Shown: piece by piece, positions 8,060-16,988 of the stretch
How positions within the stretch are numbered: the first letter of the stretch is position 1
Layout of the letters: each line of letters begins with the position of its first letter
Made by a program: the position numbers and the translations under genes
Assembly (NCBI RefSeq): GCF_938029845.1
Contig: NZ_CALHGG010000078.1
Coordinates: forward strand, 1-41,701
Direction: 5' to 3'
Origin: an uncultured Capnocytophaga sp.
Lineage (GTDB): Bacteria; Bacteroidota; Bacteroidia; Flavobacteriales; Flavobacteriaceae
Length of the DNA stretch: 41,701 nt
The notes under the pieces: model-generated
Database searches by the model: none
What the model was told of the DNA's origin: nothing
The model's input: only the letters and a program-made list of their open reading frames with translations

Positions 8060-8638
8060 TTAAGTAGTTTTCTTGACATATTGGGTAAGGATTACAATCT
8101 GTTGTCCCTCTACTTTTCCCTCTATATATTGTGCATTCTTGGGATCTAAGGCTATTTTGCGCACTACAGTACCTTGCTTGGCAACCATACTACTACCCTT
8201 GACCTTCAAGTCTTTGATAAGTACCACATTGTCCCCAGCGGAAAGTATAGCTCCATTACTATCCTTATGGATGACTTTATCACCTTCCTCTAAGTGGTCA
8301 TTGAGTGCTTGGGCAAAAGCCAATTCCTCATCCGTAAGGTATAGCATATTGAGTAAGTCCAATGACCAACCTTCTGCTTTGAGGCGATTGAGCATACGCC
8401 AAGCCATTACCTTTACAGGTAGGTGCTCACTCCACATACTATCATTGAGACAACGCCAATGATTGCTGTCCATAGTTTCAGGGTTATTGATTTGGCTGAT
8501 ACAGGTTTCACAGGCCAAAAGACTATCATCCACACCTCCTACTTTGGAAGGGGGTACTTGGTAGATACTCAGGGAAGTAGTGCTTCCACATAGTTCGCAA
8601 CAGTTTCCACTGCGCTTTTTCAAATCATCTAATAACAT
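8060..8638 (-). CDS. yjdM: PhnA/YjdM-family zinc-ribbon protein
   Basis: A 192-residue protein with an N-terminal zinc ribbon (C14-x2-C17 and C43-x2-C46) and a C-terminal beta-rich PhnA domain (about 125-192) with GDNVVLIKDLKVKGSSMVAKQGT. YjdM/PhnA is named from the alkylphosphonate locus of E. coli, but a role in phosphonate use is not established, and no phosphonate genes are seen here. The middle section (about 50-115) is longer than in the short E. coli protein, as in many Bacteroidota members. It is transcribed divergently from the outer-membrane gene at 8844. Confidence 0.85.
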   Translation of the reverse strand: MLLDDLKKRSGNCCELCGSTTSLSIYQVPPSKVGGVDDSLLACETCISQINNPETMDSNHWRCLNDSMWSEHLPVKVMAWRMLNRLKAEGWSLDLLNMLYLTDEELAFAQALNDHLEEGDKVIHKDSNGAILSAGDNVVLIKDLKVKGSSMVAKQGTVVRKIALDPKNAQYIEGKVEGQQIVILTQYVKKTT

Positions 8639-8677
8639 ATCAGGGTACAGATTTTTTCACTTAGGGCTTATGGGTGG

Positions 8678-8685
8678 CAAAAGTA
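8678..8685 (-). promoter_or_regulatory. yjdM promoter -7 element
   Basis: TACTTTTG on the minus strand, 40 nt before the start codon, fits TAnnTTTG. No good -33 TTTG was found at the expected spacing. Confidence 0.55.
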
Positions 8686-8693
8686 CGACTTTT

Positions 8694-8728
8694 AATTGTT
8701 AATTATAAATGGTCAATTGTTAATTTTA
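8694..8728. repeat. Heptanucleotide array (5 units, AATTGTT type)
   Basis: Five in-register 7-nt units on the plus strand start at 8694, 8701, 8708, 8715 and 8722, each beginning AAT. The array lies between the divergent promoters of yjdM and the barrel gene and is an AT-rich variant of the same family. Confidence 0.55.
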
Positions 8729-8755
8729 GGAAGTGCCAAATTAATCCCGTATTTT

Positions 8756-8788
8756 TTTGTTGTATGTATAAATATTTTTGTACTTTTG
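8756..8788 (+). promoter_or_regulatory. Promoter of the outer-membrane pair
   Basis: TTTG at 8756-8759 and TACTTTTG at 8781-8788 are separated by 21 nt, an excellent match to the Bacteroidota -33/-7 promoter. The predicted leader is about 50 nt. Confidence 0.75.
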
Positions 8789-8843
8789 GCCCCCAATTAA
8801 TAGAAGGATTCTATTATAAGAAAAAAAGAATAATTGTTATTTT

Positions 8844-10610
8844 ATGAAAAGAAAAATTTTCACAAGTTTTTTTGCTATTGCATTAGGTTTCAATGCGGTA
8901 GCGCAAGTTAAGGATATTAGTTTTGCTATAGCACCCACAGGAGAATATGTGTTGTGGAATAAGAAATCAGCCATTCAAAATGGTTTTATGGTTGGTGGAT
9001 ATGTAGGTTTTGGCTTTGGCAAAAACTTAGAATTGCTTGGTTCATACAGTCAATCATTAGGATTAAAATCTAGAATCGATGGTTTTTCGGTGCCAGATAA
9101 TATAAGGGATGCATTTACTTCTACCGATGTAGATGTATATCGTTGGGGAGGAGAACTCAAAGGTAATATACCGATGACTTATTCCTTTCAGCCTTATGTT
9201 ACTTTGGGGGCTGGAATACAAACGATAAAAGCAAATGAAACCAAACAAGATGCTATTTATTATGCTTTTGGTTTAGGGACTAAATTCAATTTGACAAGAC
9301 GCCTTACGCTCAATCTTCAGGCAAAAGGAACTTACTTTAATTCTGATGCCTCTAACATCCTTTATAAGGCTTCTGAAGCGAGAACAAGTACTTATAATCA
9401 GTGGATAATCGATAATATCTCCAATGAGAAGATGTTAAATTGGTCTCTTCAGGCAGGCTTACAATTGTATCTAGGCGGTCGTAATCCTAACGAGCTTACA
9501 GAATTGGATAATTCTTATACCAATCTTAAGAATTTTAAGGTCGTAGTAGCTCCTGCAATTGGATATATTGATTTTGACGATGATAATAACTTCCGTAACA
9601 CTTATTTAGCAGGTGGTTCGTTAGGTTTTGACTTTACCGAATACATAGGAGTAAGAGGATTTTATTATCAAGCAATGAAGGAAGAAAAAGTATCATTAGA
9701 CTTTGATAAACTCTCATTGTATGGTGCCGAATTCTTAGCGCGTCTTAATGTTTCTAATGGAGTAGTTCCTTATATTACTGTTGGGGCAGGATATCTTAAT
9801 GCAGGTAAAGACTATCAAGGTAAAGTAGCTACTGTTGAGAACAAGTCTAGTATTTTTGCAAAAGGAGGGCTTGGTTTGGCTATCCCATTAAGCAAGCATT
9901 TAGAGCTGTTTGGAGTGGCTAATCTCTTATATACCACAGGTAATGAGAGTGTGGACAATGCTCTAAAATCACCTAATAAGTTGCAAAGCAATGTCTTCTA
10001 CAATGCAGGTATTCGTATTAAGTTTGCCAAAGAAAACGAAAAATATACCTATCAAGACCTTGTCAATGATCTTCAAACCTCAGAGGTGAAGGAAGGAAAA
10101 GAACAAGTAAAGGTTCAAAACGATACAAAAGCAACACCTATATCTCAAAAACAAAAGGATATAGATTATTTTAATGCACAGATTGCCAATGTTGAAAAGC
10201 AAATACAGCTTGCTTACCGTCAGAATGATATAAATAACGCTTCTTCATTGCTAAAAGAAAAGGAAAAATGGGAAGAATTACGCAATAATTATGTAGCTGA
10301 GCATATCCCTTACCCTTCCGAAAATCAAGCAAACTTGGTGAGAATGACTCCAGAGCAATTACAAACCTTGATTTCCGAAATAATTAATAAAATTGAAGAA
10401 GGTGAAGGAAAGACACCAGATCAACGTATTGATAGACTCGAAAAATTGTTGTTAGAGATTAATAAGGATAACAAAATGATAGAAGAACAACAAAAAATAA
10501 ATCAGTCTATACTTGAAGCGGTTAAGAATTTGGAAGGAAATGTCCAAAAAACAAATGTCGTTGTACCTACACGACAAAAAACGAATACAACAATAAATAG
10601 AAGTAAATAA
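8844..10610 (+). CDS. Outer-membrane protein with two tandem beta-barrel-like domains and a coiled-coil tail
   Basis: A 588-residue secreted protein. A signal peptide (KIFTSFFAIALGFNAVAQ) precedes two successive regions that each look like an 8-strand OmpA-type barrel: residues about 22-212, ending LQAGLQLYLGG, and about 228-398, ending YNAGIRIKFA. Both contain the alternating aromatic/Gly strands of small barrels (PYVTLGAGIQT and PYITVGAGYLN sit in matching positions). The tail (about 440-588) is charged, with predicted coiled coils (YFNAQIANVEKQIQLAYRQ; DQRIDRLEKLLLEI). It is not a classical OmpA because it has no peptidoglycan domain, but the next gene, 13 nt downstream, carries one. The pair probably forms one envelope system. 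No specific family is recognised. Confidence 0.75.
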   Translation: MKRKIFTSFFAIALGFNAVAQVKDISFAIAPTGEYVLWNKKSAIQNGFMVGGYVGFGFGKNLELLGSYSQSLGLKSRIDGFSVPDNIRDAFTSTDVDVYRWGGELKGNIPMTYSFQPYVTLGAGIQTIKANETKQDAIYYAFGLGTKFNLTRRLTLNLQAKGTYFNSDASNILYKASEARTSTYNQWIIDNISNEKMLNWSLQAGLQLYLGGRNPNELTELDNSYTNLKNFKVVVAPAIGYIDFDDDNNFRNTYLAGGSLGFDFTEYIGVRGFYYQAMKEEKVSLDFDKLSLYGAEFLARLNVSNGVVPYITVGAGYLNAGKDYQGKVATVENKSSIFAKGGLGLAIPLSKHLELFGVANLLYTTGNESVDNALKSPNKLQSNVFYNAGIRIKFAKENEKYTYQDLVNDLQTSEVKEGKEQVKVQNDTKATPISQKQKDIDYFNAQIANVEKQIQLAYRQNDINNASSLLKEKEKWEELRNNYVAEHIPYPSENQANLVRMTPEQLQTLISEIINKIEEGEGKTPDQRIDRLEKLLLEINKDNKMIEEQQKINQSILEAVKNLEGNVQKTNVVVPTRQKTNTTINRSK

Positions 10611-10623
10611 AAAGCCCAAAAAT

Positions 10624-11853
10624 ATGAATAATATCATAAAAAAGGGGATTATATTTATATTAGTGTTTGTTCCTGCTATTATCTTTGCTCAAGATAAACT
10701 ATACAATCAGCAGAGAGAAATTGTTTTATCCAAAGAGGAATTACAATTACTCTTACAAAAGATTGCAGAGGCTAAATTGAGAAAAATAAGAGGAGAAAAA
10801 CTGGCTAATTTGCATAAATCTCAACAGAAAAAGGCTGTTTCAAACATATATGAATCCAATGAGGTAAAAAACTTTTACTATTTAGCTCAAAATGCAGACT
10901 CAACACATACAGATATAGAGCAAGTAAATAGAAAATTGGATATCTTATTGGCTTATATGATGAAGAAAGACAGTATTTCGGTTATTCATTTGACAGATAC
11001 GGTAAAGTATGTGGCTAATAGTAATCTCAATAGAGCAAATTATCTAGCTAAAAATGATCCTAATGCAGCAAAGCATGTAGCTAATAATCCCAACGAGGCA
11101 AATAATGTAACTAAAAATAATCCTAATGCAGCAAAGCGTGTGGCTAATAACCCTAATGCTGCGAATTATATAGCTAAAAATAATCCTAATGGATCAAAAC
11201 ATGTAGCTAATGATTCTGATAAGGATATTATGTTACAAAAACAGTTGGATATGATAGCTAAATCAATAAAGGATTTAAGTGATCAACAAAAACTATTGGC
11301 AGCTGCGATGATCCCATTAACTACATTGAATAATAAGGATAAGCTTGACAACATCCAACAGCGTACAGACTCTATCTTATTACTCTCTAAAAAGCAAGCG
11401 GATCAGAATAATGTACAAGCCCCTAAAGAAACCTCTGTTATTGTACAAAATGTAAAAACAACAGAGAATAATGGAGGAAATTCGGTTATTTCGGAAGAAA
11501 GAAGACGTACATTAGAGGATTTATTGGCTAAGTATGGGAATAAAAAGACACCTATTTACTTTGCAAACAATGCGTATCAACCTTTGCCACACGATACAGA
11601 TGCTATAGATCAGATAGTAACTATGCTCCGTAATAATCCAGAACTATCCATTCTATTAGAAGGATATGCGAGCAATGTCGGTTCAGCCGAGTACAATAAT
11701 CAGTTGTCAATGAAGCGTTCAGAGAGTGTAGCTCGCTTACTTCAAAAACAAGGAATCTCATTACAACGGATACTTACCGCTTTTCGGGGAATAGACGATT
11801 CAGTGGATAAAGAAAAAGCGCGAAGAGTAGATATATCGGTTATAATACGCTAA
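10624..11853 (+). CDS. OmpA-domain protein with internal Asn/Pro-rich repeats
   Basis: A 409-residue exported protein: signal peptide (IIKKGIIFILVFVPAIIFAQ), charged helical region (about 25-125), three 21-22-residue repeats (130-193), another helical stretch, and a C-terminal OmpA-like domain (about 305-409) with NNPELSILLEGYASNVGSAE and LSMKRSESVARLLQKQGI. In the usual EGHTDNxG motif the Asp that contacts diaminopimelate is Ser350 here, while the partner Arg365 is kept at the usual 15-residue distance. Peptidoglycan binding may therefore be weak or lost. It follows the tandem-barrel gene by 13 nt and ends at a strong terminator, so the two form an operon. Confidence 0.8.
   Translation: MNNIIKKGIIFILVFVPAIIFAQDKLYNQQREIVLSKEELQLLLQKIAEAKLRKIRGEKLANLHKSQQKKAVSNIYESNEVKNFYYLAQNADSTHTDIEQVNRKLDILLAYMMKKDSISVIHLTDTVKYVANSNLNRANYLAKNDPNAAKHVANNPNEANNVTKNNPNAAKRVANNPNAANYIAKNNPNGSKHVANDSDKDIMLQKQLDMIAKSIKDLSDQQKLLAAAMIPLTTLNNKDKLDNIQQRTDSILLLSKKQADQNNVQAPKETSVIVQNVKTTENNGGNSVISEERRRTLEDLLAKYGNKKTPIYFANNAYQPLPHDTDAIDQIVTMLRNNPELSILLEGYASNVGSAEYNNQLSMKRSESVARLLQKQGISLQRILTAFRGIDDSVDKEKARRVDISVIIR
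11011..11202 (+). repeat. Coding repeats, three units of 21-22 codons
   Basis: Within the OmpA-domain gene, residues 130-193 are three units of the form VANNPNxANxxxKNNPNxxK(H/R), lengths 22, 21 and 21. Each unit is itself two half-repeats centred on NPN. DNA identity between units is high, so unit number may vary between strains. Confidence 0.85.
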
Positions 11854-11898
11854 TAAATAAAGAGTTTGTTTGGAAGAATTTCTACAAATCCTTGATAT

Positions 11899-11931
11899 AA
11901 AAGGCACGAGCATTCCGCTCGTGCCTTTATT
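11899..11931. terminator. Strong bidirectional terminator
   Basis: A perfect 12-bp stem (AAAGGCACGAGC paired with GCTCGTGCCTTT) closes a 5-nt loop, with A-rich and T-rich flanks. It ends the outer-membrane operon, and because of its symmetry may also end the convergent minus-strand run of immunity genes. Confidence 0.9.
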
Positions 11932-11994
11932 AATTATACTTGGTGTTTGCTATGGATAGGAAAGGGGTGAAGTTTGAACAATATCGCCGATACA

Positions 11995-12288
11995 TTACCC
12001 TTTCTCTGATAGGTTACATAAGTAAGATATGGATGAATGTATCTCCTCATCCTCAATAGTAGCTAATAATGATAAAGTTTCTTTGTCTATTATGATCTTT
12101 TCTTCAATAAGATTTTCTAATAGAATATCTAAGGCTAATCTTTTCTCTCCAAAAGAGATAAGTTCTCTTGCATCTTTGATAATTGCTGTCACATAGGAGA
12201 TAAGTTCGTTAGTAGGTAAGTTAGGCTTAACAAACTTTTCTAATCTATCTATAAACTTTTCTACAGTAAAAACATCTATTTTACTCAT
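11995..12288 (-). CDS. MafI-like immunity protein
   Basis: A 97-residue helical cytosolic protein. The segment ELISFGEKRLALDILLENLIEEKIIIDKE (split here as ELISFGEKRLALDI and LLENLIEEKI) matches the remembered core of MafI-family immunity proteins (xLIxxGExxxALDxLxxNLxE). These proteins protect Neisseria against MafB toxins; relatives occur widely next to polymorphic toxins. No MafB or other toxin is nearby. It is the last of three small genes downstream of the 5-formyl-THF cyclo-ligase gene, and the strong hairpin at 11899-11931 lies beyond its stop. Confidence 0.6.
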   Translation of the reverse strand: MSKIDVFTVEKFIDRLEKFVKPNLPTNELISYVTAIIKDARELISFGEKRLALDILLENLIEEKIIIDKETLSLLATIEDEEIHSSISYLCNLSEKG

Positions 12289-12314
12289 AATACAGACAAA
12301 TTTGTTTTCTTAAT

Positions 12315-12647
12315 CTAATTTTTAGGAATAGATGAATCAAATAGAGCTTTATCAAGACAAAATTCCACTAATTTCTCATACAAACAATTGATTAAGAGTA
12401 TTTCATCTTCTTTGGTTAAAGTCTTAGCAAATTCTTTTTCGAATAGGTAATATTTGATTTGTTGAGAGAAGACAAAGTGAGGTAACTTATACTTAGAAGC
12501 TAACCATTCGTCGAGCCCTTTCAGCAGCCTATGTTCCTTAGCCAAATCATAGCCAATAATAAGGGATACATAATTGTCATAGGTGCTATTGGGTACGAAC
12601 AAGCCAAGGTGATCCTTTATATGTTTAAACAATTCTATTTCTCTCAT
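12315..12647 (-). CDS. Hypothetical protein in an immunity-gene cluster
   Basis: A 110-residue, mainly helical, cytosolic protein that I do not recognise. Visible features are YDNYVSLIIGYDLAKEH, LLKGLDEWLASKY and a Lys/Glu-rich C-terminal helix. It has no signal peptide, membrane segment or catalytic motif. It lies between an Imm26-like and a MafI-like gene with gaps of 18 and 26 nt on the same strand. By position it is probably another immunity protein, but nothing in the sequence proves it. Confidence 0.6.
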   Translation of the reverse strand: MREIELFKHIKDHLGLFVPNSTYDNYVSLIIGYDLAKEHRLLKGLDEWLASKYKLPHFVFSQQIKYYLFEKEFAKTLTKEDEILLINCLYEKLVEFCLDKALFDSSIPKN

Positions 12648-12665
12648 AACTAATGAATCATTGGG

Positions 12666-13106
12666 TTAGATTTTATTAGATAGAACAGCCTCTACAGCTT
12701 TATAACCATAGATTCCATCTCTGTAATATTCCTCCGCTTCTTCTTCTGTTACGCGGTATCTTTTGGAAGAAATGATATTGTCATCGTACGCAATGGCATA
12801 GTATACACTTTCATTGATAGGGTCTCTTAGTTTGAAAGTGGGTACTTCCCATTCTTGTCTGTTCCACATAGGGAAGTCTCCAATAATTTCCCATTCCTTG
12901 TTTTTTATACCCAATGCGCTAAATAAGCATATTAGGCAGACTTCTGACGGTTTCCACTCTGTAATAGTGGGTAAGTTTCTATAGGTCTGTCTAAAAAAGT
13001 AACCTAATAGAATGTTTTTATTCTGACGGGTTACTAAGCCTGTCAGAAACAGCTGCTCCCCCAAAGGTATCCCTATTACTTTTCCTTCCAACGGATGTTT
13101 CTTCAT
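12666..13106 (-). CDS. Imm26-like immunity protein
   Basis: A 146-residue protein with the Imm26 pattern: an N-terminal GKVIGIPLGEQLFLTGLV strand pair, LLGYFFRQTY, a middle FSALGIKNKEWEIIGDFP segment, then WEVPTFKLRDP, and a C-terminal YGYKAVEAVL helix. Imm26 proteins are predicted cytosolic immunity factors for polymorphic toxins. The start is 16 nt after the stop codon of the 5-formyl-THF cyclo-ligase gene, so it is probably co-transcribed with that housekeeping operon. No toxin is present nearby. Confidence 0.65.
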   Translation of the reverse strand: MKKHPLEGKVIGIPLGEQLFLTGLVTRQNKNILLGYFFRQTYRNLPTITEWKPSEVCLICLFSALGIKNKEWEIIGDFPMWNRQEWEVPTFKLRDPINESVYYAIAYDDNIISSKRYRVTEEEAEEYYRDGIYGYKAVEAVLSNKI

Positions 13107-13122
13107 TCTTATACCCCTTAAC

Positions 13123-13686
13123 TTAAAACTTAAAAACGTCCTCGGGTGTTACTACATAATCCAAAGGAATATCGCCTTCTCTTACGTCTTCTATGAGAGG
13201 TTCTGCAGGGAAGAAAGATAGTCCAATCTTGAGGGTGTCTGCCTTACACTCTTTTAAGAAATTGTCATAAAAGCCCTTACCATAGCCTACACGATTGCCC
13301 TTGGTGTCATAAGCTAAAAGGGGTACAAAAACGACCTCTATCTCTTCGCTCCTCACGGGAATCCCTCCTTGGGGTTCAGGGATATGCCATTTGTTATTGG
13401 CATCTATCTGGGCAGGATCATATAAAAAATGTTCCATACGTACGGTCTCCATTAGGGTACGAGAGACGACCAGCGTTTTTCCTCGCTCCTGCAAAAGGCG
13501 GATAAGGTAGCTGGTATCCACTTCTCCAAAGGAGATGATGGAAAGAAAGCTATGGAAAACCTGCTTATCCCAAATGGGGAGCCGTAGCGTTTGCTGGGCT
13601 ATCTGCTGGCTTAAGAGGGCTTGTTGCTCAGCGGAAATGGTGGCTCTCTTTTGCTTGTAAAGGGTACGGAGGGCTTTCTTGTTCAT
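13123..13686 (-). CDS. 5-formyltetrahydrofolate cyclo-ligase
   Basis: Converts 5-formyl-THF to 5,10-methenyl-THF with ATP, returning stored folate to one-carbon metabolism. The 187 residues show the N-terminal Arg/Lys patch (KALRTLYKQKRATIS), the substrate segment (VFVPLLAYDTKGNRVGYGKGFYD, about 118-140) and the ending PLDYVVTPEDVF. GNRVGYGKGFYD is the ATP-binding signature. The gene overlaps uvrA by 4 nt (ATGA), so the two are translationally coupled. It is also known as fau/ygfA or MTHFS. Confidence 0.93.
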   Translation of the reverse strand: MNKKALRTLYKQKRATISAEQQALLSQQIAQQTLRLPIWDKQVFHSFLSIISFGEVDTSYLIRLLQERGKTLVVSRTLMETVRMEHFLYDPAQIDANNKWHIPEPQGGIPVRSEEIEVVFVPLLAYDTKGNRVGYGKGFYDNFLKECKADTLKIGLSFFPAEPLIEDVREGDIPLDYVVTPEDVFKF

Positions 13687-16430
13687 ATATATTGTCCTGT
13701 ATAGCTATTTTTGTTTTTCCTAATCTCCTCTGGGATACCTGTGGCTACGAGGTTTCCTCCCTGTGCTCCTCCTTCTCGGCCTAAGTCTATGATATAGTCG
13801 GCACGGCGAATGACCTCTACATTGTGTTCTATCACGATAATAGAGTGCCCGCGCTCAATCAGGGCATTGAAGGAGCGTAGCAGCTTGCCTATATCATGGA
13901 AGTGAAGCCCTGTGGTAGGCTCGTCAAAGATAAAGAGCGTAGGGGTCTCTTGGTATGATTTTACTAAGAAAGACGCTAGTTTGATACGCTGTGCTTCCCC
14001 ACCAGATAGGGTAGAGGAGGGTTGCCCTAAGGTTACATAACCTAAACCTACTTCCTGCAAGGGAAGGAGCTTTTGGGCAATTTTTTCTTGCTTGTGCTCG
14101 GTAAAGAAGGCTACGGCATCATCAATAGTGGTCTCCAGTAGATCGTGTATATTCTTTCCTTGGAAAGTAACTTCTAGAATTTCTGGTTTGAATCGCTTGC
14201 CATCACAAGCCTCACAAGTTAGGTGTACATCGGCCATGAACTGCATTTCTATGGTTACCTCTCCTTCGCCTTTGCAGGTCTCACAACGTCCCCCTTCAGT
14301 ATTGAAAGAGAAGTGTTTGGCGGTATAGCCACGCATCTTGGCAAGTTTCTGAGAGGCAAAGAGCTGACGAATATCATCGTAAGCCTTGATGTAGGTTACA
14401 GGATTGGAACGGGTGGACTTTCCTATGGGGTTTTGGTCGACAAACTCTACACGCTTGATATGGGAAAACTTCCCGTCCATACTGCTGTACTCGCCTATCT
14501 TGTCGGTAGGTTGTTCGAGCTTGCGCAAAAGGGCAGGGTAGAGGATGTGCTTCACTAAGGTACTCTTCCCGCTACCTGATACACCGGTTACTACGGTGAG
14601 CATATCCAAGGGGAAGGTAACATCTATATTCTTTAGGTTATTGGCACGGGCGCCTTTAATTTCGATAAAGTGCTTGGAGGTACGTGCTTTTTTAGGCATT
14701 TCTATACTACGCCTGCCGCTGAGGTATTCTCCGGTAAGGGTGGGAGCCTTGAGGATCTCCTCATAGGTGCCTGTGGCAACCACTTCTCCGCCTAGGGTAC
14801 CTGCTTCGGGGCCTATATCTATGATATAATCGGCGGCTTTCATAATATCTTCATCGTGTTCTACTACAATGACGGTATTGCCCAAGTCTCTAAGGGATTC
14901 GAGTACATGAATAAGTCGTTCCGTATCTTTGGGGTGTAGCCCAATACTTGGCTCGTCCAAGATATACATGGAGCCTACCAAGCTACTACCCAAGGAGGTA
15001 GCCAAGTTGATACGCTGACTCTCTCCCCCTGATAGGCTATTGGACTTGCGATTCAGGGTAAGGTAGCCCAAACCAACGTCCAATAGGTAGTGGAGGCGGT
15101 TGTGTATTTCCCTTAAGAGGCGGCTAGCTACCTTCTGCTCGTAGGCATTGAGTGATAGGTTATCAAAGAAAATGACCAAATCAGAGATAGGCATAGAGAC
15201 TAAGTCAGAAATGGACTTGCCTCCCACGCGTACATAGTTGGCTTCAGGGCGGAGTCGCTTACCCCCACAGGCATAGCAGGTAGTTTTACCACGATAGCGA
15301 GCAAGCATCACTCGGTTTTGTATTTTATAGTTTTTTTCCTCCAATTCTTTGAAAAAGGCAGTAAGTCCTGTAAAGTACTCATTGCCGTCCCATACAAGCT
15401 GCTTTTGGGCTTCGGTAAGCTCATACCAAGGGCGGTGAATAGGAAAGTCAAACTTGTAGGCATTATTTACCAATTGATCTCTGAACCAGGACATGGTCTC
15501 CCCACGCCAAGGATAAATCGCATTGTCATACACAGAAAGGGAGGTGTTGGGTACGATGAGGGTTTCATCAAGCCCTATGGTATCGCCATAGCCCTCACAT
15601 ACAGGACAAGCTCCATAAGGGTTGTTGAAGCTAAACAGATGTACATTGGGCTCCAAGAAAGTAATCCCATCGGCTTCAAACTGGTTGGAGAAGTGGCGTT
15701 CTTCTGCTGTGGTCAAGTCCTCCACACTACAAATCCCCTTTCCCTCGAAGAAGGCAGTACTTACCGAGTCGGCCAAGCGCTGGGCGGTTTCCTCCTCGTG
15801 ATCCACTACAATACGCTCTATGACTAACTGAAAGTCGTTTTTGACCTTGGCAAAATCTAAATCACTAAGGCGCACGACTTCCCCTTGGTACTTGATACGG
15901 GCATATCCCTGCTCCTCCAATAGGCGAAGGGTTTGTTCATAGGTACGCCCTGCACTAAGGGTAATAGGGGAGAGTAGTAATAGCTTGTGCTCATCGGGGA
16001 AAGAAAGGATAAAATCCACCACATCGGATACCGTATCTTTCTTAACCTCTCTGCCCGATATAGGGGAAAAGGTATGTCCCACTCGTGCAAAGAGTAGTTT
16101 TAGGTAGTCATACACTTCGGTAGAGGTACCCACTGTAGAGCGAGGATTACTAGTATTGACTTTCTGTTCAATAGCAATGGCAGGGGAGATATTCTCAATG
16201 AAATCCACCTTAGGCTTGTCCAACCTGCCCAAGAACTGGCGGGCATAGGAACTTAGGCTTTCCACATAGCGGCGTTGTCCCTCCGCATAAAGGGTGTCAA
16301 AAGCCAAAGTAGATTTCCCAGAGCCTGAAAGCCCTGTTACTACCACTAATTTCCCTTTGGGAATAGCTACATTGATATTCTTAAGATTATGTAATTTGGC
16401 TCCTTTGATAAGGATTTGTTCTTCTTTCAT
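13683..16430 (-). CDS. uvrA: Excinuclease ABC subunit UvrA
   Basis: The damage-recognition ATPase of nucleotide excision repair. The 915 residues carry two ABC modules with Walker [10 protein letters not shown] (about 33-41) and GVSGSGKST, signature motifs [12 protein letters not shown] and [12 protein letters not shown], and Walker B segments [13 protein letters not shown] and [12 protein letters not shown]. Zinc-binding CxxC pairs are visible ([36 protein letters not shown]). The ATG at 16430 matches the usual UvrA N-terminus; an in-frame ATG five codons upstream (16445) lies in the heptad array and is less likely. The gene follows the gamma-carbonic-anhydrase gene closely and overlaps the next gene by 4 nt. 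Confidence 0.97.
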   Translation of the reverse strand: MKEEQILIKGAKLHNLKNINVAIPKGKLVVVTGLSGSGKSTLAFDTLYAEGQRRYVESLSSYARQFLGRLDKPKVDFIENISPAIAIEQKVNTSNPRSTVGTSTEVYDYLKLLFARVGHTFSPISGREVKKDTVSDVVDFILSFPDEHKLLLLSPITLSAGRTYEQTLRLLEEQGYARIKYQGEVVRLSDLDFAKVKNDFQLVIERIVVDHEEETAQRLADSVSTAFFEGKGICSVEDLTTAEERHFSNQFEADGITFLEPNVHLFSFNNPYGACPVCEGYGDTIGLDETLIVPNTSLSVYDNAIYPWRGETMSWFRDQLVNNAYKFDFPIHRPWYELTEAQKQLVWDGNEYFTGLTAFFKELEEKNYKIQNRVMLARYRGKTTCYACGGKRLRPEANYVRVGGKSISDLVSMPISDLVIFFDNLSLNAYEQKVASRLLREIHNRLHYLLDVGLGYLTLNRKSNSLSGGESQRINLATSLGSSLVGSMYILDEPSIGLHPKDTERLIHVLESLRDLGNTVIVVEHDEDIMKAADYIIDIGPEAGTLGGEVVATGTYEEILKAPTLTGEYLSGRRSIEMPKKARTSKHFIEIKGARANNLKNIDVTFPLDMLTVVTGVSGSGKSTLVKHILYPALLRKLEQPTDKIGEYSSMDGKFSHIKRVEFVDQNPIGKSTRSNPVTYIKAYDDIRQLFASQKLAKMRGYTAKHFSFNTEGGRCETCKGEGEVTIEMQFMADVHLTCEACDGKRFKPEILEVTFQGKNIHDLLETTIDDAVAFFTEHKQEKIAQKLLPLQEVGLGYVTLGQPSSTLSGGEAQRIKLASFLVKSYQETPTLFIFDEPTTGLHFHDIGKLLRSFNALIERGHSIIVIEHNVEVIRRADYIIDLGREGGAQGGNLVATGIPEEIRKNKNSYTGQYI

Positions 16431-16467
16431 TTTTTTACTTTTCACTATTCATTTTTCACTCTTCACT
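16426..16467. repeat. Heptanucleotide array overlapping two gene ends
   Basis: On the minus strand, 7-nt units start at 16467, 16460, 16453, 16446 and 16439 (AGTGAAG, AGTGAAA, AATGAAT, AGTGAAA, AGTAAAA). They run from the last codons and stop of the gamma-carbonic-anhydrase gene to the start of uvrA. The stop codon TGA (16458-16456) is inside the second unit. Confidence 0.8.
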
Positions 16468-16980
16468 TTCTTGGTACCACTGTGCATACTTCACATAAGC
16501 ATTGGCGATACGGTTTATTTCTCCTTCGGTAAGTTCTGGGGATATATCCTTAATCTTCTTAGCAGGGACTCCTGCCCATACCTCACCTGACCCTATATGA
16601 GTACCTTTGGTAACCACTGCTCCTGCCGCTACGATAGAGTTGCTCTCCACTACACAGCCATCCAAGACAATTGCCCCCATACCGATAAGTACATTATCCT
16701 TGAGGGTACAACCATGTATGATGGCGTTGTGTCCTATGGAAACATTGTTACCGATAGTAGTAGAGGTCTTTTGGTAGGTACAGTGTACCATGACATTGTC
16801 TTGTATATTAACTTTGTTGCCGATAACAATAGCATTCACATCGCCCCTAAGGACGGCATTGTACCATATACTACAATCCTCACCGAGGGTAACCTCGCCA
16901 ATAAGGACAGCTGTCTCGGCTATAAATACGTTCTTTCCTATAATGGGGGCTTTTCCCCTAATTTCTCTGATGATAGGCAT
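16456..16980 (-). CDS. Gamma-carbonic-anhydrase-like hexapeptide-repeat protein
   Basis: A 174-residue left-handed beta-helix protein of the YrdA/CaiE/PaaY group. Repeated hexapeptide units run from about residue 10 to 145. The zinc-ligand histidines of gamma-carbonic anhydrases are present in MVHCTYQ and GHNAIIHGC, and the [10 protein letters not shown] segment is typical. It ends in a C-terminal helix. Most bacterial members have unproven carbonic-anhydrase activity. The gene lies between an immunity-type gene (8 nt upstream) and uvrA. Its last codons (ESEE-stop) are made of heptad-array sequence. Confidence 0.88.
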   Translation of the reverse strand: MPIIREIRGKAPIIGKNVFIAETAVLIGEVTLGEDCSIWYNAVLRGDVNAIVIGNKVNIQDNVMVHCTYQKTSTTIGNNVSIGHNAIIHGCTLKDNVLIGMGAIVLDGCVVESNSIVAAGAVVTKGTHIGSGEVWAGVPAKKIKDISPELTEGEINRIANAYVKYAQWYQESEE

Positions 16981-16988
16981 AAAATGGT

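Noticed and set aside
11011..11202. Repeat or CRISPR-like DNA
   Set aside because: The repeats are in frame and encode a regular protein repeat in the OmpA-domain gene.
15318..15827. 169-codon plus-strand frame opposite uvrA
   Set aside because: It lies fully within uvrA on the other strand; its composition follows the uvrA codons.
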